Of a stretch of 64,000 bases of DNA, positions 58,960 to 64,000 are shown piece by piece (position 1 is the stretch's first letter; each line of letters begins with the position of its first letter). The notes beneath the pieces are model-generated. The model was given only the letters and a program-made list of their open reading frames with translations, was not told the DNA's origin and ran no database searches. The position numbers and the translations under genes were made by a program. The DNA is from Euleptes europaea (taxonomy: Eukaryota; Chordata; Lepidosauria; Squamata; Sphaerodactylidae), in contig NC_079321.1 of assembly GCF_029931775.1 (NCBI RefSeq), positions 16,016,501 through 16,080,500 of the forward strand, written 5' to 3'.

Positions 58960-59550
58960 TACTATAGTCTGCCTTTCTCAGTATGACTCAAGGCAGATTA
59001 CACAGTGCAAATTGATGTAATCAATGGGATCAGACTAGGATTATAGAACTCTGAAACGAGCGTAGAATATTAGACATGATTCGGTATACAGCTACAAAGC
59101 AAAAATATGGTATTACATCACTAGGTGTATAATATGTCCATAGTCCCTTTCCCTTCATAAATGCCTTTCTGAACCATTCTGTTATAGTATGAAATTTATA
59201 GAAGTGACCTTCTGAATAGTAACTTACTTATGTTACCTACATTTTCTCACAGTCCCTTTGGAAGGCTGTCTTTTTTCTCTTGTGCTCTTTCAAGCAACAC
59301 CCACTGCTAAGTTATATGGCAGATTCTCTGGTATCTTGAATGCCCAGAGGTTCCGCCCCCTCTCTCTCTGTGGGATTCAGTTGCATTTCTTAATTGGGGG
59401 AGGGTAGGCTTTAGGATAAGTTGAGAGCTTCTTAGATAGCTCCTTTTCTTGATATTTTTCCAAATTGTTCCTGTGATTACCATCTCTTAAATCTGTCAGG
59501 AATTGACAGAAATGTCCCCTTTGCTGTTGCTGTTGCCAAATATATAAATA
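58960..59550. other. No gene or repeat recognised
   Basis: AT-rich intergenic sequence downstream of ASB1. Confidence 0.4.
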
Positions 59551-59554
59551 TATT

Positions 59555-60297
59555 GCCATAATTAGACGAGGAACAGAGAATAAAACTGCTGATATCATAC
59601 TGCCCTTGTACAAATCTATGGTGAGGCCACACTTGGAATACTGTGTACAGCTCTGGTCACCACACCTAAAAAAGGATATTACAGAGCTTGAGAAGGTGCA
59701 GAAAAGAGCAACCAAAATGATTAGGGGACTAGAGCAACTGTCCTATAGGGAGTGGTTAAGACGCTTAGGGCTGTTTAGTTTGGAAAGAAGGCGGCTAAAG
59801 GGAGACATGATAGAAGTCTATCAAATTATGCATGGTTTGGAGAGAGTGGACAGGGAGAAGTTTTTCTCCCTCTCCCAGAATACTAGAACACGAGGTCATC
59901 TGCTAAAGCTGGAGGGTGAGAGATTCAAAACAGATAAAAGGAAGTATTTTTTCACACAACGCATAGTTAAATTGTGGAACTCCCTGCCCCAGGATGTGGT
60001 GATGGCTGCCAGCTTGGAGGGCTTTAAGAGGGGAGTGGACATATTCATGGAGGAAAGGGGTAATCGTGGCTATTAGTTAGAATGGATACTAGTCATGCTG
60101 CATACCTATTCTCTCTAGTATCAGAGGAGCATGCCTATTATTTTGGGTGCGGTGGAACACAGGCAGGATGGTGCTGTTGCAGTCGTCTTGTTTGTGGGCT
60201 TCCTAGAGGCACCTGGTTGGCCACTGTATGAACAGACTGCTGGACTTGATGGGCCTTGGTCTGATCCAGCAGGGCCTTTCTTATGTTCTTATTTCCG
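59555..60297 (+). mobile_element. CR1 LINE 3' part with long open frame
   Basis: 59606-60076 is open for 156 codons: MYKSMVRPHLEYCVQLWSPH, RRRLKGDMIEVYQIMHGLE, KLWNSLPQDVVMAASLEGF. Then the 3' UTR with GACTTGATGGGCCTTGGTCT. Little decay, so a young copy. 5'-truncated. Confidence 0.93.
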
Positions 60298-60594
60298 CTG
60301 CCTTAAAAATCTGAGCAAATGTTCTCAATAGGAAAAGTTTTAATTGGATTTCCTCAATCTTTAGTAGTGCTCATAGCTCAACATGACCCCTCCTTTATGG
60401 GTGTTAATTAGTTCTGCTTAGCCTGCCTCGCACTGCACCTTCCTTGCTTTGATCGGGTTCTGTGTTTCGCCCACTCGGAATGGAGCTGATTCTCTTTGAT
60501 CCTTTATTGTTTCCAACTGGCCTCTCTTCGTAACATCTCCCCACTCCTGTCTTTCTGTTGTTTGCAGCTTTTGAGTATAAATCTCTCTGTTGTG

Positions 60595-60695
60595 GATGTA
60601 TGCTCTGTGCATCTGATGAAGTGAGCTCTGACTCAGGGAAAGCATGTTTCTGGAATTTGGTTAATTTTTAAGGTGCCTCTTGAATCAGAAGTGGA
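60595..60695 (+). mobile_element. Penelope-like element scrap (family C) with decayed hammerhead
   Basis: GTGCATCTGATGAAGTGAGC then GGGAAAGCATG, followed by AATTTTTAAGGTGCCTCTTG, the end sequence of family C. The core order CUGAUGA...GAAAGC is there but stem II is imperfect. Confidence 0.55.
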
Positions 60696-60867
60696 GAGGC
60701 TGCCATCTGATGGAGGGAGGAGAAAGAACATGCCGGAGCCAGTTCTGAGGAGTCCAATATGTGTCCATGTGAACTTCAATAGGGATAGTGAGGAGAGTTC
60801 CTGACACTTCGCTGCAAACCTTTTCTACTTGCCTCTGTGAGATGACACCTCTGTGAGATGACTCCTA

Positions 60868-61082
60868 CTTAAGGTTGCTAGCCTCCTGCTGGGGCTGGAG
60901 ATCTCCCAGAATTGCAATTTATCTCCAGACTACAGAGATCTGTACCCCAGCAGGAAATGGCTGCTTTGTAGAGTGACATCTATGACACCCTGCTAAGGTC
61001 CCTCCCATCCCCAAGCCCCACCCTCCTCAGGCTCCACCCCCACATATCCCGGAATTTCTGAACCTGAAGTTGGCAGCCCTAC
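60868..61082 (+). mobile_element. hAT-like M1 element
   Basis: AAGGTTGCTAGCCTCC to AGTTGGCAGCCCTA, with the M1 core (ATCTCCCAGAATTGCA; AAGCCCCACCCTCCTCAGGC). Confidence 0.8.
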
Positions 61083-61319
61083 TGCTGTGCCTCCAAGAGC
61101 CGTTGCTGCTTTGTAGCTACAGCAGCCTAATCCAACCACAAGGCTGGGGGCAAGAGATGTAGTTCTCTCCTTTTAGTTGCTTTCCCTGGCTGCTAAAGCA
61201 GGCCATAGGAAGAAAGAAAAGCTGTACCAAACAGGAGACATTTATTATGGGGTTAGACCATTTTAGTCCCGCCCCTCCTCCAAGGAGGTCAGGACAATAC
61301 ATATGGTTCTTCCCTCCTC

Positions 61320-61472
61320 CATGTATCCTCACACCGACCCTGCGAAAAAGGCTAGGCTGAGAGAGAAGGACTTAACCAAGATCTTTCAATGAACTTCCTG
61401 GCCAAGTGGCCAGGAACCTGGGGTCTCCCAGGCCTACTCCAGTCTTCTAACCACTATACAGTGCTGGCTTGC
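61320..61472 (-). mobile_element. tRNA-derived SINE scrap
   Basis: TATCCTCACACCGACCCTGC and CTTCTAACCACTATACAGTG are diverged S1-like body and head in reverse. Confidence 0.5.
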
Positions 61473-61737
61473 AGTCCCAGCAAGGTGAAACAGAGAGGAT
61501 CAGAGGAAGAAGTTCTTCTTGTTTACTTGGCCCGGCCAATGGAATGAGTGGGAAGAGGAACTTTCCCAATTAATGTGGTGTTTGAGAGATGAACATTTCC
61601 TTATTTTTACTCATGATGCAGCTTGATGCAAAGATTAATCACATGCCAGTACTTTGGGATGCAAGACGGGGGGGAAATATGCTTTGCCTTTTGTTAAGAG
61701 AGCTGTAGGAGGAAGGCGCTAGCCTAGGCCTGAAGGT

Positions 61738-61938
61738 CATTCAGTCTTGCTTGCTTGGCATGCAGAAGAAGGTACCAGGTTCAATCCCTGGCAGCTCCAG
61801 TTAAAGGAACCAGGCGAGTAGGTGATGTGAAAGACCTCTGCTTGAGACCCTGGAGAGCCACTGCCGGTCTGAGTAGACAATATTGACTTTGATGGACCAA
61901 GGGTCTGATTCAGTGTAAAGCAGCTTCATGTGTGTTCA
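61738..61938 (+). mobile_element. tRNA-derived SINE (S2)
   Basis: TTGCTTGGCATGCAGAAG, box B GGTTCAATCCCTGG, body GTGATGTGAAAGACCTCTGC and tail GATTCAGTGTAAAGCAGCTT. Confidence 0.85.
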
Positions 61939-62419
61939 TGGGAAGTACGAAAACCCCACTAGACCACTGCTTCCACAACTGCTATATGCTGGCTTTCAAA
62001 CCAGCGCAGAAAAATCTAATCAACAAAAAGCTAACCACTGATCCATTTTGTATTCTTTTCTCCTTGATGCAAAGAAAATATTTCTTAAGATACGGTTACC
62101 CTTTCATGAATAACTGGAATTAGCTGGCATGAAATATGACTTGCTTATGTGCAATAGTCAGATCATGGCACTTTCTGCTGGTCCCTATGTGCACACTCTT
62201 GGGGATGGTCCGCTCTCTGTTCCAGGATGTTCTGCCCAAGCAGCCATGGCCTGTCCAAGACTCTTCTCAGCCTTGTGAAATGCTTTTGGCCAGCTTCAAG
62301 TTTGCTGTGAAAAAACAAGGCAACATTGAGATATTATTTCATTCTGGGCCAGCATTTTAAATGTACTCCTCTGTTTGTATGGTGTTCAATTTGTTTCAAG
62401 GTTAAAGCTCCCTTTGCAT

Positions 62420-62652
62420 AGCATGGAACACATGAACACATGAAGCTGCCTTATAGTGAATCAGCCCCTTGGTCCATCGAAGTCAGTATTGTCTACTCAG
62501 ATTGGCAGTGGCTCTCCAGGGTCTAAAGGTAGAGGTCTTTCACATCACCTACTTGCCTAGTCTCTGTAACTGGAGATGCCGGGGATTGAACCTGGGACCT
62601 TCTGCATGCCAAGCTGATGCTGTACCACACACTGAGCCACAGCCCCAAGAAT
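62420..62652 (-). mobile_element. tRNA-derived SINE (S2)
   Basis: Reverse full copy from CATGAACACATGAAGCTGCC to ACACTGAGCCACAGCCCC. Confidence 0.88.
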
Positions 62653-62914
62653 CCAGAGCTAGCGGCCTGCCCTTTGCACCACCTGGATTTGTTTCATGGC
62701 ATTTCTGCCTTGCTCTGCAGGCCCTTCTAGAGGGGCAGCCATTTTTGTGCCAGCTCATCGCATACATCAAATTATAGCACGAATGTCGAGCTTGTTCTCC
62801 AAGAAACCCACAGCTGGGCTTTCCAGTTGTGCTGAGCTGCCCCTTGTAGCCATAAGGTTCTTGGGTTCCATATCTCATGTCACTCTGAATGCCTCAAGAG
62901 GTGTGGGAATGTTG

Positions 62915-63165
62915 TAGGGCTGCCAACCTCCCGATGGGGGCTGGAGAGGTGGAATTACAACTAGGGGGGCCAACCTCCAGGGGGAATTTGGAGATCTGGG
63001 ATTACAACTGATCTCCAAGTGACAGAGATCAGTTCACCTGGAGAAATTGTCGGCTTTGAAAGGTGGACTCAAAGGCATTATACCCCTCCCCAAACCCTGC
63101 CATTCTCAGGCTTTGCTCCCAAAATCTCCGGGTATTTCCCAACCTGGAGCTGGCAGCCGTAATTA
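62915..63165 (+). mobile_element. hAT-like M1 elements, one nested beside a partial copy
   Basis: A 48-bp M1 start (TAGGGCTGCCAACCTCC at 62915) is followed by a near full copy from 62963 to GGAGCTGGCAGCCGTAA at 63163. Confidence 0.75.
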
Positions 63166-63775
63166 CAACTGATCGCCCTCATTTTACCCTTCCCCTTTAC
63201 TTCCTTGGTTTTTTTGTGTTTTAGTCCAATGATCTTAACTCAGCATACAGTTTTGTAACTACACAGTAGGAAAGCTGTATCCTCTGGTTTTTTAATTATA
63301 AATGGAAAACCCATACTGTTTTAGCTGTGAGTCGGTCTCCATTACCACTGCATAAAGAATTACTTCAGTGGAGAAAAAGCTGTCAGCAACAGACAGTCGA
63401 CTGTTACCTTTTCCAGAATGGAAATTGTACATTTTTTCTGTCCTACAGGCTGCAAATTAGAAATCCAGGTAAAACTACCATTTTAAGTGCAGCCAATGGA
63501 AACCCAGGGAGAACTGCCTGGGAATTGTGACTACCTGTCCTTGCCAGATGTTGGAAGCGATCTAAATAAGAGCCCACCCCTGTACAGATGCTTGTTCATG
63601 CATATCAAACTGACAGTTTAGCAAGGCACTTTAATTTCAGGTCTGTTTCCACTGGTTCTGAAAGGATATCGGGATTCCACTTGCAGGTGAAACAACAAAA
63701 TACTCAAAGCCAATTGAGCATAAGGGAAGGGGGGCATTTTTGCCTCCCCATGCTGTAAGAAAGAGTTCATGCTGG
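63166..63775. other. No gene or repeat recognised
   Basis: No similarity recognised in any frame; short open frames only. Confidence 0.4.
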
Positions 63776-64000
63776 AAGAAGAGGAAGAAGAGTTGTTTTT
63801 TATATGCCGACTTTCTCTACCACTTAAGGGAGACGCAAACCGGCTTACAATCACCTTCCCTTCTCTTCCTCACAACAGACACCCTGTGAGGTGGGTGGGG
63901 CTGAGAGAGCTCTAAGAGAGCTGTAACTAGCCCAAGGTCACCCAGCTGTCTTCGTGTATAGGAGTGGGGAAACCAACCCAGTTCACCAGATTAGAGTCCG
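63776..64000 (-). mobile_element. tRNA-derived SINE (S1), runs off the window
   Basis: GAAGAAGAGGAAGAAGAGTTG through CACAACAGACACCCTGTGAG to the window edge; the head lies outside. Confidence 0.85.

Overview
The window is vertebrate nuclear DNA and looks like a squamate reptile, possibly a gecko (species is inference). It has GT-AG split genes with coding similarity to mammalian orthologues. The dense repeat load is lizard-like: CR1, RTE/Bov-B and other LINE tails, tRNA- and 5S rRNA-derived SINEs, hAT-like short TIR elements, a DIRS-type fossil, and Penelope-like element (PLE) ends that carry hammerhead-ribozyme motifs.

Layout. From 1 to 4.8 kb there are only repeats. Two alternative first exons of a UGT1A locus lie on the minus strand (4850-5707 and 9557-10420), each with an HNF1-like site about 107 bp upstream of its ATG. 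The shared exons 2-5 are not in the window and should lie to the left of base 1. TRAF3IP1 (IFT54) runs on the plus strand from 15264 to 44672. I could define 16 coding exons with consistent phases (2061 nt, 686 residues plus stop). ASB1 follows on the plus strand from 48400 to 57586, with five coding exons (1062 nt, 353 residues). The stretch 57.6-64 kb holds the ASB1 3' UTR and repeats only.

Functions. The UGT1A exons encode the substrate-binding half of UDP-glucuronosyltransferases. TRAF3IP1 is the IFT-B protein IFT54 of cilia. ASB1 is an ankyrin/SOCS-box substrate adaptor of Cullin-5 ubiquitin ligases. They are neighbours, not a pathway. UGT1A and TRAF3IP1 are divergent, with starts 4.8 kb apart. 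In human both are on 2q37 but several Mb apart.

The most unusual signal is a set of PLE ends bearing compact hammerhead motifs. Two form near-perfect head-to-head palindromes (26533-26751 and 48883-49066). One PLE lies between a 15-bp target duplication only about 190 bp upstream of the ASB1 start codon, and its ribozyme stem II differs from its relatives by compensating base changes. Another PLE sits inside an hAT-like element that itself sits inside a tRNA-derived SINE, with target duplications visible at both levels.
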